From JBBIMP01 sp037444305 (GTDB lineage: Bacteria; Acidobacteriota; UBA6911): 48,749 bases of DNA. Shown here piece after piece: positions 24,279 through 32,017 of the stretch. The notes beneath the pieces were generated by a model that saw nothing but the letters and a program-made list of their open reading frames with translations, was not told the origin of the DNA and ran no database searches. Both the position numbers and the translations under genes were made by a program. Where the stretch lies: NCBI GenBank assembly GCA_037444305.1, contig JBBIMP010000038.1:1-48749 (forward strand), written 5' to 3'. How positions within the stretch are numbered: position 1 is the stretch's first letter; every line of letters starts with the position of its first letter.

Positions 24279-25100
24279 TCAGTGGTGGCCGGTCGGCCGG
24301 CGTCTTGAGGGGTGCGCCCGGAAGTTTTTTCTACCCCGCAGCTTGCCGGATATTGCCCCGCGAGGCTTTGGGGAAGCTCCCGGGCCGCTTCTCAGGATGC
24401 GGGACACTTCGACCGGGCTCAGCGGCCGGCTCGCCCCCACGGGCAGGCCCTCATCGGTAAGGAATCCGATCCGCACACGCCTGAGCTTCGAAACCGGGTG
24501 GCCGAACTCTCCAAACATCTTCCTTATCTGGCGGTTCCGGCCCTGCGTGAGCGTGACCTCGAACCAGCTGTTGTTGCCGGCCTTCAAAAGCCTTATGAAA
24601 CAGGGCGCCAGGATGGTCCCGTCGCGCAGCCGGGCGCCCTCGCGCAGGAGACTGAGCACCTGCTCATCGGGTGTGGCCCGAACCTTCACGTGGTAGACCT
24701 TCGGAAAGCGGTCGCCAGCCTCCGCCACTGTTTTTGCGAAATCCCCATCATTCGTCAGGAGAATCAAACCCTCGGTGTTGTAGTCGAGCCGGCCGACCGG
24801 AAACAACTTCCCACCCGACCGCACCAGGTCCACTACACTGGTCCTGCCGCGGGGATCGGAAACGGTGCAGATCACGCCTCTGGGCTTGTTCAGCAGAAGA
24901 TACACTCTTCCGGCAGGCGGCTGCAGCAGCTTGCCATCCACCTTGATGTGGTCGGACTCCGGATCGGCCTTGGTCCCCATTTCCGTTACCACGGCACCAT
25001 TCACGGTAACGCGCCCGCGTCGGATCAGATCTTCGGCTCTGCGGCGGGAGGCCAGGCCCGCCGCTGCGATCAGTTTCTGCAACCTTTCCGCTTTTCCCAT
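24279..25100 (-). CDS. rluB: rRNA pseudouridine synthase RluB/RsuA family
   Basis: 273 residues. An N-terminal S4 RNA-binding domain (RLQKLIAAAGLASRRRAEDLIRRGRVTVNG) is followed by the RsuA-type catalytic domain with the active Asp at D106 in VGRLDYNTEGLILLTNDGD, and LTQGRNRQIRKMF. In the family this makes a pseudouridine in 23S rRNA (position 2605 in E. coli). The C-terminal 40 residues are a basic, low-complexity tail (KPRGAISGKLRGRKNFRAHP), common in this group. It sits 6 nt downstream of scpB, the classical scpA-scpB-rluB order. Confidence 0.93.
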   Translation of the reverse strand: MGKAERLQKLIAAAGLASRRRAEDLIRRGRVTVNGAVVTEMGTKADPESDHIKVDGKLLQPPAGRVYLLLNKPRGVICTVSDPRGRTSVVDLVRSGGKLFPVGRLDYNTEGLILLTNDGDFAKTVAEAGDRFPKVYHVKVRATPDEQVLSLLREGARLRDGTILAPCFIRLLKAGNNSWFEVTLTQGRNRQIRKMFGEFGHPVSKLRRVRIGFLTDEGLPVGASRPLSPVEVSRILRSGPGASPKPRGAISGKLRGRKNFRAHPSRRRPTGHH

Positions 25101-25106
25101 TTCGGC

Positions 25107-25655
25107 CTAGAGCTTCTCCTCAGCCATCTGTGCAAATTCCTCCAGCGTGGGCAGTTCGGAGGTGTCCTTCAACCCGAAATGAACGAGGAAGTCCCTGGAT
25201 GTTCCGTAGAGAATCGGCCTGCCCACAACCGGCTTCCTGCCCACGATGGAAACCAGGTTCTTCTCCAGCAGGGTTTTCAGGGCTGTCGTGGACTTCTTTC
25301 CGCGGATCGCCAGGATTTCCGCCAGCGTTACCGGTTGCTTGTACGCGATCACGGCCAGGGTCTCCAGTGCCGCCATGGACAGCTTTGCCTCCGGCTTGGT
25401 CTTGAGGTAGGCGCGGACGTGTTCGTGGTACTCGGGGCGGGTTGTCATGCGGTACCCGCCGGCAATCTCCCGAATCCACATCCCTCCCGGTCTGCCGTTG
25501 AACTCCTCCATGAGTTGCTGCAGAGTCTCTTCTATCTTGTCGTAGCTTTCCTCGGGAAATATTTCCTTGAATTGCTCCGGGCGAACCGGATCTTCCGCCA
25601 CGTAGATGATGGCTTCGAGGATTGGCTTCAGATCGTGGATTTCCATGGCGCTCAA
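25107..25655 (-). CDS. scpB: segregation and condensation protein B
   Basis: 182 residues made of two winged-helix domains that dimerise and bind the ScpA kleisin of the Smc condensin. Recognisable parts: LKPILEAIIYVAEDPVRPEQF near the start, GGYRMTTRPEYHEHVRAYL, and ALETLAVIAYKQPVTLAEILAIRG in the middle. The ATG overlaps the scpA stop by 4 nt (ATGA), so translation is coupled. rluB follows after 6 nt. No smc gene is in the window. Confidence 0.95.
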   Translation of the reverse strand: MSAMEIHDLKPILEAIIYVAEDPVRPEQFKEIFPEESYDKIEETLQQLMEEFNGRPGGMWIREIAGGYRMTTRPEYHEHVRAYLKTKPEAKLSMAALETLAVIAYKQPVTLAEILAIRGKKSTTALKTLLEKNLVSIVGRKPVVGRPILYGTSRDFLVHFGLKDTSELPTLEEFAQMAEEKL

Positions 25656-26431
25656 TTCTTTGCGGCCTCCTTCGCGTTCTTGGTGATGATGATCTCGGCA
25701 AACGCCTCCTTCTGCAACACCCAGATCTCCCGGAGCCTGACAAGTTCCAGGATTGCCAAAAAGGTCACGATCAAATGCTGCTTCGAGACGGCGTTCGCAA
25801 AGAAACTGGAAAAAAGTACCGTATCGTGGACCAGCAGAATCCTGCGCAGGTCAGCCAGCTTCTGCTCGAGAGAAACCTCTTCTCCGGCCATTTCCAGGTC
25901 GCCCTGGCTCTCGAACCTCCTCACGACCTCCTGGAAAGCCTTGAGGAGGTCGAAAAGCGTTGCCGAGACCAGCCCTTCCCCTTCGTCCATGACCTCCCGG
26001 GGAGGATTATTCCAGACGGAGTTTTCCACCTCCTCCCTCGTGTACAGCATCTCAGCGGCGTTCTTGAATTTCTGGTGCTCGAGCAGCTGGTAAACCAGTT
26101 CCACCCGCGGATCCTCTGCCGCATCCTCCTGGTCCTGACCCTGCAGGACCGGGTCAGGAGGCAGCAGCATCCGGGATTTGATGTATATGAGGCTGGCGGC
26201 CATCACAAGCCATTCGCCCGCAAGGTTGATGTTCAAGTCCCGCATCACCTGCAGATACTCGAGGTACTGCTCCGTTATACGCGCTATGGGAATATCCCAG
26301 ATGTCGATCTCTTCGCGCTTTATGAGGTGCAGCAGCAGGTCCAGCGGACCCTCGAAGCCCTCCAGGCGCAGAGTGATGGCCATGCTTTCCGCCAGATCAC
26401 CGCCCGCGTTTGCAATGTCTTCGCCTTGCAT
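25652..26431 (-). CDS. scpA: segregation and condensation protein A (kleisin)
   Basis: 259 residues. The N-terminal Smc-binding helix region is recognisable (LRLEGFEGPLDLLLHLIKREEIDIWDIPIARITEQYLEYL), as are the long charged middle and the C-terminal winged-helix part (FLAILELVRLREIWVLQKEAFAEIII). It bridges the Smc heads in the condensin that organises the chromosome for segregation. ATG 26431 has GGTGAG upstream; the internal ATG at 26383 starts exactly at the conserved domain and is an alternative. A site-2 protease gene lies 90 nt upstream, a common partner of scpAB. The trpS gene often found between them is absent. Confidence 0.94.
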   Translation of the reverse strand: MQGEDIANAGGDLAESMAITLRLEGFEGPLDLLLHLIKREEIDIWDIPIARITEQYLEYLQVMRDLNINLAGEWLVMAASLIYIKSRMLLPPDPVLQGQDQEDAAEDPRVELVYQLLEHQKFKNAAEMLYTREEVENSVWNNPPREVMDEGEGLVSATLFDLLKAFQEVVRRFESQGDLEMAGEEVSLEQKLADLRRILLVHDTVLFSSFFANAVSKQHLIVTFLAILELVRLREIWVLQKEAFAEIIITKNAKEAAKN

Positions 26432-26521
26432 GCCTGACTCACCGACTCTCGGAAGCCCTCTCCCCGGCCGATCCTGAAAGGACCTGGATCGTCTCGGGGG
26501 GCTGAATCCGGAGGTTTCCCG

Positions 26522-27217
26522 CTAAATATCGATCAGAGCCTCGAGAATCCAGTAAATGGGAACGAACAGGTACCGGAAAATCCCCAGAAACATCAATCCG
26601 TAAAGTATAAGAATACCGAATGCGCCCGCACGCGCCAAAAGCTTCCCCGCACTATCCGGCAACAATCCGTACAGCAGCCAGTGACCGTCCAGCGGCGGGA
26701 TGGGGATCATGTTGAACAGCGCCAGCGCAAGGTTGACCACCATCAGGTAGACCAGCAAGCCGACCACCATGGCCATGACGCCCTGGCCCCGCGGGATCGA
26801 CATGGTTACGGCCATGTTCGTGATCAGCGCCCCGGCATCCGCCGACCCGATTTTGAGCAACACGAGCACCGCGAGGGCGATGGCGGCAGTCAGCAGGTTC
26901 GATCCCGGGCCCGCGAGCGAGATTCCCATCTGGTCCACGCGCGGATTCCGCAGGCGGGTCGGATTCACCGGCACCGGCTTCGCCCAACCGATGACCGGTA
27001 CGCCGGCCGCGATCTGCAGAATCGGAAACAGCAGCGTGCCGATCGGATCCACATGCCGCACCGGATTCAGCGAGATCCTGCCGAGACCTCTGGCGGTTCC
27101 GTCTCCAAGCCGGTCCGCCGTCCATGCGTGAGCCGCCTCGTGGATGCTCAGCGAAAAAATGAGAACGGCGAACTGTATGAACACTGCCGCCAAATCGATG
27201 TTCTGTATGAAGTCCAC
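26522..27217 (-). CDS. site-2 protease family membrane metalloprotease (M50)
   Basis: 231 residues of mostly membrane sequence. The zinc motif HEAAH (26-30) lies in the first helix, and the second metal-site motif NMIPIPPLDGH is at about 169-179. A third loop, GISLAGPGSN (about 98-106), is typical of the family. GTG 27217 is chosen because the conserved region starts at once (VDFIQNIDLAAVFIQF); the open frame upstream is arginine-rich and unlikely. Members cleave membrane proteins inside the bilayer. The substrate is unknown. Conserved linkage to scpA-scpB is seen in many bacteria. A promoter is proposed at 27253-27279. Confidence 0.9.
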   Translation of the reverse strand: MDFIQNIDLAAVFIQFAVLIFSLSIHEAAHAWTADRLGDGTARGLGRISLNPVRHVDPIGTLLFPILQIAAGVPVIGWAKPVPVNPTRLRNPRVDQMGISLAGPGSNLLTAAIALAVLVLLKIGSADAGALITNMAVTMSIPRGQGVMAMVVGLLVYLMVVNLALALFNMIPIPPLDGHWLLYGLLPDSAGKLLARAGAFGILILYGLMFLGIFRYLFVPIYWILEALIDI

Positions 27218-27252
27218 CCTGCAGGAACCCCCGCCTCCGCGCCAAGCATGCA

Positions 27253-27279
27253 AATATATCACACGCCGGGAGTTGTCAG
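27253..27279 (-). promoter_or_regulatory. candidate promoter of the site-2 protease - scpAB - rluB - ribE operon
   Basis: Minus strand CTGACA (27279-27274) and TATATT (27258-27253), both five of six matches to consensus, with a short 15-nt spacer. It would give a leader of about 30 nt before the GTG at 27217. Confidence 0.4.
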
Positions 27280-27308
27280 GCCGCCGATCTTTGCCAGGAC
27301 GAGACCTT

Positions 27309-27398
27309 ATGATGAGCGCCACGATCATCACCGGGGCTTTCCGGGCACAACAGGCGTGGGGCCGCTACTGGAACCGGGACCCAAAGGAAAAGGCTTGA
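27309..27398 (+). pseudogene. fragment of cytochrome c assembly protein (ccsA/hemX type)
   Basis: Twenty-nine codons ending in a stop encode ITGAF followed by RAQQAWGRYWNRDPKEKA. This matches the heme-handling motif of CcsA/ResC-type proteins (consensus about WAQQAWGRYWSWDPKETW) with only a few substitutions, including loss of two tryptophans. The rest of that roughly 270-residue membrane protein is missing. The next fragment (hemA) starts within a few bases. I read it as the surviving core of a deleted gene. Confidence 0.65.
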
Positions 27399-27408
27399 GG
27401 CGCAGGAT

Positions 27409-27669
27409 ATGACCCCGGTAGTGGCCCAGCTGCAGACCAAGATCCAGGAAATCTGCCGGCTGGAACTGCAGCGTTTCCTGAAACGGGCCGGCCCCCGCGA
27501 CGAGAAGGAGACGCAGGAACTGGAGTGGATGGTGAACCGCATTGCGCGAAAAATCTCCCATCCCCTTGTGATTCAGCCGAGGTCGGGGAGCGGGGCTGCG
27601 GATCACGCCGAAACGTACCCGGACACGATCAAACGCATATTCAAACTGCAGAAGAGCACCGATGGCTGA
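27409..27669 (+). pseudogene. hemA: C-terminal fragment of glutamyl-tRNA reductase
   Basis: Eighty-six codons matching only the C-terminal dimerisation domain of glutamyl-tRNA reductase: TPVVAQLQTKIQEICRLEL, then FLKRAG, a charged turn, and LEWMVNRIARKISHPLV, ending TIKRIFKLQKSTDG and a stop. Similarity extends a few codons upstream of the ATG (RLEAQD). The catalytic and NADPH domains (about 300 residues) are gone, so it cannot make glutamate-1-semialdehyde. A short helical peptide could still be translated, but there is no good ribosome site. It lies between ccsA- and hemC-like fragments in the usual operon order. Confidence 0.65.
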
Positions 27670-27727
27670 TGCTCTCGGGAGCGAGCGGCTGCCGGCGCGT
27701 CTGCCATCCCGCAGTCGTAGAGGTTCC

Positions 27728-27829
27728 ATGATCACCATCGGCAGCAGAGGAAGCGGGCCGGCACTGGCCCAGACGCACTGGGTGCGCGACCAATTGCTTT
27801 CGCAGCACCCCGACCTGCAGGCGGCGGTG
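27728..27829 (+). pseudogene. hemC: N-terminal fragment of porphobilinogen deaminase
   Basis: About 34 codons from an ATG read MITIGSRGSGPALAQTHWVR then DQLLSQHPDLQAAV, the start of hydroxymethylbilane synthase (typical: LRIGSRGSPLALAQTxWV). The expected IKTTGD follow-on is absent and similarity stops. The remaining 270 or so residues cannot exist here because the TonB-domain gene occupies the opposite strand from 27941. The nearby frame stays open only as antisense of that gene. It begins 58 nt after the hemA fragment's stop. Confidence 0.65.
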
Positions 27830-27940
27830 ATGGCTGGCTCAGGCAACAATCGAGCAGACTTCCTACAATTACGGCGGAACATTCATGCGCCGCATCTGAG
27901 CCGCATAGCGCGGGTCTTTCTTCAAGGCATCGAAGCCGGA

Positions 27941-28828
27941 TCAGGGCTTTTTGACCGGGGGTGGAAAATCTACGAAGAAGTCGAGGCGGCCCTCGACCAC
28001 TTCCCCGTTCCGCGTGGCGGGCAGGAATATCCAGCTGTTTCTCACAGCTTCCATGGCGCGATCATCCAAACCCCGCCCCAGCCCTTTTTCCACCTTCAGG
28101 TCCTGGATGCCGCCATTTCGCGTGATGACGGCCGACAACCTCACCCGGCCCGAGGTTCCAGCCTTTACGGCCTCGGGCGTTGGCGCCACCTCCGGCTTCA
28201 CAATGATCTTGGGAAGATTGACGCCGTCCGGCCTGATGAGCCCCTTCCAGTCCCGGTCCCACTCCGAAGTGCCGTCAGTGCTTTTCACGCTCCCGATATC
28301 CTGTATGTTCGCATTGGCCAGCGCTTCCCTGGGATTTGGATTGTCGAGGTCGAGTTCCCCGATCTTTGCCGCCAGGATCTCGAAGTCTATTTTCCCCATG
28401 GGCTGCAGGTAATAGCGCCTGGAGCCCACACGCAGGCTCAGCTCCTCGATCGCGTCCTGTTCCTGGAAATCCCCCAAGATGGTCAAGCCTGTCAAGGAAC
28501 GGCTCCTCAACAGAATGGAGGCGGCATATTTCTGGAGTTCCCCCCGGCTGTCCTTCTTCTCTTGCTCGAAAACCTGTCCGATGTGAAAGCGCTCCGACGC
28601 TCCCCGGTAAATGAACTCGTTCGGCTGCACCACGATCACGTAGTCCGAGAGATTTATGTAGTTCAGGATGAAGCTGCTCGGTCCGGCGATTTCCGCGGTG
28701 ATGATGGAATTGCTCCCGACGTAGGCGAATGCGCGTGCGTCGTCCTCCGCCGCCAGCGGCGTGGCGGACAGGATCGTGAAGAGCATTCCGAGCCACACGC
28801 CTCCACGAACGCCCCGGCTCCTCGACAT
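27941..28828 (-). CDS. secreted TonB C-terminal-domain protein
   Basis: 295 residues. ATG 28828 lies after AGGGGTG and opens a signal peptide (RGVRGGVWLGMLFTILSATPLAAE). A middle region of about 190 residues has no family I recognise (FAYVGSNSIITAEIAGPSSF, RSLTGLTILGDFQEQ). The last 85 or so residues form a TonB C-terminal domain: GTSGRVRLSAVITRNGGIQD, GLGRGLDDRAMEAVRNSWIF, LPATRNGEVVEGRLDFFVDF. There is no proline-rich spacer or retained membrane anchor, so it is more likely a periplasmic protein using the fold than a classical energy transducer. It is last in the six-gene minus-strand operon, 26 nt after the M20 peptidase. Confidence 0.82.
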   Translation of the reverse strand: MSRSRGVRGGVWLGMLFTILSATPLAAEDDARAFAYVGSNSIITAEIAGPSSFILNYINLSDYVIVVQPNEFIYRGASERFHIGQVFEQEKKDSRGELQKYAASILLRSRSLTGLTILGDFQEQDAIEELSLRVGSRRYYLQPMGKIDFEILAAKIGELDLDNPNPREALANANIQDIGSVKSTDGTSEWDRDWKGLIRPDGVNLPKIIVKPEVAPTPEAVKAGTSGRVRLSAVITRNGGIQDLKVEKGLGRGLDDRAMEAVRNSWIFLPATRNGEVVEGRLDFFVDFPPPVKKP

Positions 28829-28854
28829 GCCGCACCCCTGCATCTGCTCGTGTC

Positions 28855-29991
28855 TCAGACAGACTGAATCAGCCGGCACAGCAGTGCCGCGCGTCTCGGA
28901 ATGTCCTGAATCTCGATACATTCGTTTTCCTGGTGAGCGCCTTCGCCGCTGACTCCCAGGCCATCCAGCGTTGGAATTCCCATGGCGGCCGCGTGGGAGC
29001 CGTCGCTGACGCCGCCCGAGGGCGCCTCCCTCAAATCCATTCCCAACTCGCCCGCAATCTGCCTGGCCTTGCCAAACAGCTCCACAATCTGCCGGGTTCG
29101 CTGCAGGGGCGGGTGGGTCATCCCCCCTTGAATGCGGAGGGTACATCGGGAGTCGGAGGGGAGCAAGCGCTTTATCCTGTCTTCAACCAGGCGGCCCTGC
29201 TCCTCGGTGAGGAAGCGCACGTCCAATTCTGCCTCGGCCCAATCCGCCACCACGTTCACCGCCGTGCCGCCCCGGATCAGACCGGCATTCACGGTCGTGC
29301 CCTGTGCGGCATCCGCGATACCCTCCAGCCGCAGCAGCAGATCACACAACGCCAAGATGGCATTTGCCCCTCTTTCCGGTTCGATTCCCGCATGCGCAGG
29401 AATCCCCTCGACGCGAATACGGTACTCCCCCAATCCCTTTCGCGCGGTTTTCACCTCACCGGCTGCAGCCGGCGGTTCCAGGCAGAGACAGGCTGCGCAC
29501 CCGGGTGCAGTCTCGGCGATGAAGCTCAACCCGGCGCCGCTTCCGCTCTCCTCGTCCGGCGTAAACAGGAAAACGACTCTTCGGCCCGGCTCGCTCACTC
29601 GGTCCCGGTACGCCCTGCAAGCGAGGAGCGAAAGAAGGATGCCGGCTTTCATGTCGTAAACCCCCGGCCCGTAAGCCCTGCCATCCTGGATCCGGAAGGG
29701 CCTCCGGATCAGCGTTCCGCGCGGCCAGACCGTGTCGAGGTGCCCAAGGACCAGAACCGGTGAACCGCCTCCCGGCCAGACTGCCCGGACGCCGTTGCCG
29801 GAACCGGGCGAAGGCAAGATCTCGCACTCGAGGCCCAGGCTGCGAAACGCGCCCGTCACGTGCGTTGCCAGAGCATCCACTCCCGGCTTGTCGGCGGAGA
29901 AGGACTCCAACTGAACCAGCCGCTCCAGCGCTTTAAGCCCATCGTCGAGCGCACCGGTGAAATATCCCAGCAGGGCTTCAGCGTCGCTCAT
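28855..29991 (-). CDS. M20 family metallopeptidase (glutamate carboxypeptidase-like)
   Basis: 378 residues. The di-zinc site is complete by eye: GHLDTVW, the bridging Asp in YGPGVYDMKAGI, the catalytic/ligand pair in FTPDEESGSG, and the C-terminal His in GEGAHQENECI. The dimerisation domain has GIPAHAGIEPERGANAI. The pattern is closest to carboxypeptidase G2-type enzymes that remove C-terminal glutamate, but related acetylornithine or aminoacylase activities cannot be excluded. No signal peptide is seen, so it is probably cytosolic. The ATG overlaps the dapF stop (ATGA), so translation is coupled. Confidence 0.9.
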   Translation of the reverse strand: MSDAEALLGYFTGALDDGLKALERLVQLESFSADKPGVDALATHVTGAFRSLGLECEILPSPGSGNGVRAVWPGGGSPVLVLGHLDTVWPRGTLIRRPFRIQDGRAYGPGVYDMKAGILLSLLACRAYRDRVSEPGRRVVFLFTPDEESGSGAGLSFIAETAPGCAACLCLEPPAAAGEVKTARKGLGEYRIRVEGIPAHAGIEPERGANAILALCDLLLRLEGIADAAQGTTVNAGLIRGGTAVNVVADWAEAELDVRFLTEEQGRLVEDRIKRLLPSDSRCTLRIQGGMTHPPLQRTRQIVELFGKARQIAGELGMDLREAPSGGVSDGSHAAAMGIPTLDGLGVSGEGAHQENECIEIQDIPRRAALLCRLIQSV

Positions 29992-30863
29992 TCAGCCTCC
30001 GGCCGGCGCTCCGATCCCAGGGTGTAGTTCCCCCGGCAAATGTATTCGGCAGATCCGGTAAGGTACAGTTCCTCAGGCTCCTGCCACCTGACCTGCATCT
30101 CTCCGAGCTCACTCTCCACCGTGACAGGGCTTTCGGCATACCCGTTGAGCATGGCGGCCACTGCCGAGGCCGCACACCCGGTTCCCGACGCCGGCGTCCG
30201 GCCCACCCCGCGCTCCCAGAATGCCGCCCTGAGCCTGTGCCGGTCGAGCACCTGGACAAACTCGACGTTGGTACGGTTCGGAAAAACGGCGTGGTTTTCG
30301 AGCACAGGGCCCAGCGACTCCAGGGGAGCCCGGTCCAGGTCGCCCCAGAACGTAGTGCAGTGGGGATTGCCCATGGAGGAAACCGTCACCTGCACACGGC
30401 TCTCGCCGACACGCAGAGGAAAGCCCACGATGGGCGTGGAAGTGTGTTCGATGCGCACGGGGATAAGCGAAGGCTCGAAGATGGGGCAGCCGATGGCGCT
30501 CTCGTAAATAAAAAGCCCCTTCTCCCTGCTTTTCAGCAGATACCTCTTGAGCCCCGACACCGTCCGTATCCTTACGGCCGGAGGCTCGCATATCCTGTCA
30601 AAGTGGAGAAATGCCGCCAGGCACCGCGTGCCGTTCCCGGACATCTCGGCCTTGCTGCCGTCGGCATTGAAAATAAGCGTCGCCACGTCGGAATCCCCGT
30701 CCCCGATCGCCGGCTGGTAGAACAGGATTCCGTCCGCACCAATCCCGCGCCGACGGTCGCACATGCGCACAGCCAACTCCGCCAGCCGCGGCCGCGCCCC
30801 GACCTCGGGAGTCCTGGCCACCAGGAAATCATTGCCCAGTCCGTGGAGTTTGGCAAATTCCAT
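29988..30863 (-). CDS. dapF: diaminopimelate epimerase
   Basis: Converts LL- to meso-diaminopimelate for peptidoglycan and lysine. 291 residues starting MEFAKLHGLGNDFLV, as in the family; ATG 30863 is therefore preferred over an upstream in-frame codon. Both catalytic cysteines are present: MSGNGTRC and PASGTGCAASAVAAM. The twofold pseudo-symmetric fold is evident, with SSMGNPHCTTFW between the halves. An AAGGAGG ribosome site lies 11 nt upstream, a long spacing. It is cotranscribed between the sugar-phosphate isomerase and the M20 peptidase. Its presence indicates a diaminopimelate route to lysine. Confidence 0.96.
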   Translation of the reverse strand: MEFAKLHGLGNDFLVARTPEVGARPRLAELAVRMCDRRRGIGADGILFYQPAIGDGDSDVATLIFNADGSKAEMSGNGTRCLAAFLHFDRICEPPAVRIRTVSGLKRYLLKSREKGLFIYESAIGCPIFEPSLIPVRIEHTSTPIVGFPLRVGESRVQVTVSSMGNPHCTTFWGDLDRAPLESLGPVLENHAVFPNRTNVEFVQVLDRHRLRAAFWERGVGRTPASGTGCAASAVAAMLNGYAESPVTVESELGEMQVRWQEPEELYLTGSAEYICRGNYTLGSERRPEAE

Positions 30864-30894
30864 CGAAGATACACCCTCCTTAGTGCGCCACACC

Positions 30895-31953
30895 TCAGGT
30901 TGTAAGCCTCTCCTTTACATGGTCGATCACCTTCACGGGGCTGGGGTCGGTCCCGTCCAGGCAGGCGAGGTATACGCTCAGGAAGTCGCCGAGCAGGATT
31001 ACCGAGAACAGCCTCGCCATCAGTGAAATCCCTTCGCCCCAGACCTCACGCACTACGCCCGCTCGGCTCGCGACAATTTCCCTCGTAAGGTCGAATCGCT
31101 TTTGGACCTGCCCGTGGTCGCCCCGGTCGCGCAGGAAAACAACCGCCAGATCCTGCAACAGGGGTTTGGGGCCTTCCCAGCCCACCAGCTCGTTGTGGTT
31201 CATCTCTGGCAGCGTGTGGTGAAAGGCGAGACGCTTGGCGTTCTCCTCTATCTGTCCGCGCCACCGCACGGCAGCCGCACCCATGGTGCCTCCGGCGCCG
31301 TAGATGATTGGAATCCTGCCCTGCAGCGCGGCCGCCAGTTGTTTCGCGGGATTCCGCGCGGCGGGGATCCCGGGTGCGTAGCTCTCGGCCAGCCTCGAAA
31401 GCAGAGGTGCCGTCTCCTGGACGTCTTCCGCGGGATCGTTTACCAGCCCGACGGAGCGAAGCACTCCGAGCAGCATCATCGAGGAGTAGCCCAGGGCCGA
31501 CCTGGGCGGCATTCCACCGGGAAACGTGACGACGGGATGGCCGTCCCGATTCCCCATAGCGCCCAGTTTGCCGCCGGAAGTGATGCAGACCAGGGAGGCC
31601 CCGGCAGCGGCCGCCATCCGGTAGCAGTGGAGCGTCTCCTCCGTGTTCCCCGAATGGCTGCTGGCAATCACCAGGGTGGCGCTGTCCACGAAGGCGGGCA
31701 GTTCGTAGTCCCGGTGCACGAGCAACGGGACTCGCAGCGCCCCGGCCATCGCCGTCCGAATCACCTCTGCGCCAATTGCCGACCCCCCCATGCCCGCAAC
31801 GACGACGCTGCGCGCCCTTGAGCGCAGCGTTATGTCGATGCCCGCAGCCATGTCCGCCGCTTCCTTGAACTGCTCAGGGAATGACTCGATCCGGTGCATC
31901 ATCCCGGACGGATCGATTGCCGACAGCGACTCGAGGTTATCCAGCTTGGACAT
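30895..31953 (-). CDS. bifunctional phosphoglucose/phosphomannose isomerase
   Basis: 352 residues of the SIS-domain PGI/PMI family found in archaea and some bacteria. It interconverts fructose-6-phosphate with glucose-6-phosphate or mannose-6-phosphate. The first SIS domain carries VVVAGMGGSAIGAEVI and SSHSGNTEET. The second part has IPIIYGAGGTMGAAAVRWRGQIEENAK and HHTLPEMNHNELVGWE, which hold the conserved Glu and His of this family. GGGGAG lies 12 nt upstream of the ATG. It sits 64 nt after the phosphatase gene and 31 nt before dapF, inside the six-gene operon. Confidence 0.92.
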   Translation of the reverse strand: MSKLDNLESLSAIDPSGMMHRIESFPEQFKEAADMAAGIDITLRSRARSVVVAGMGGSAIGAEVIRTAMAGALRVPLLVHRDYELPAFVDSATLVIASSHSGNTEETLHCYRMAAAAGASLVCITSGGKLGAMGNRDGHPVVTFPGGMPPRSALGYSSMMLLGVLRSVGLVNDPAEDVQETAPLLSRLAESYAPGIPAARNPAKQLAAALQGRIPIIYGAGGTMGAAAVRWRGQIEENAKRLAFHHTLPEMNHNELVGWEGPKPLLQDLAVVFLRDRGDHGQVQKRFDLTREIVASRAGVVREVWGEGISLMARLFSVILLGDFLSVYLACLDGTDPSPVKVIDHVKERLTT

Positions 31954-32017
31954 TGCGGTCTATCTCTCCCCTAGGGCATTTTCACAAGCCGATCCAAAAA
32001 GCCGGGCCCGGCTGGAA

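Noticed and set aside
27662..28867. 401-codon plus-strand frame beginning near the hemC fragment
   Set aside because: Only the first 34 codons after 27728 resemble HemC; the rest is antisense of the TonB-domain gene.
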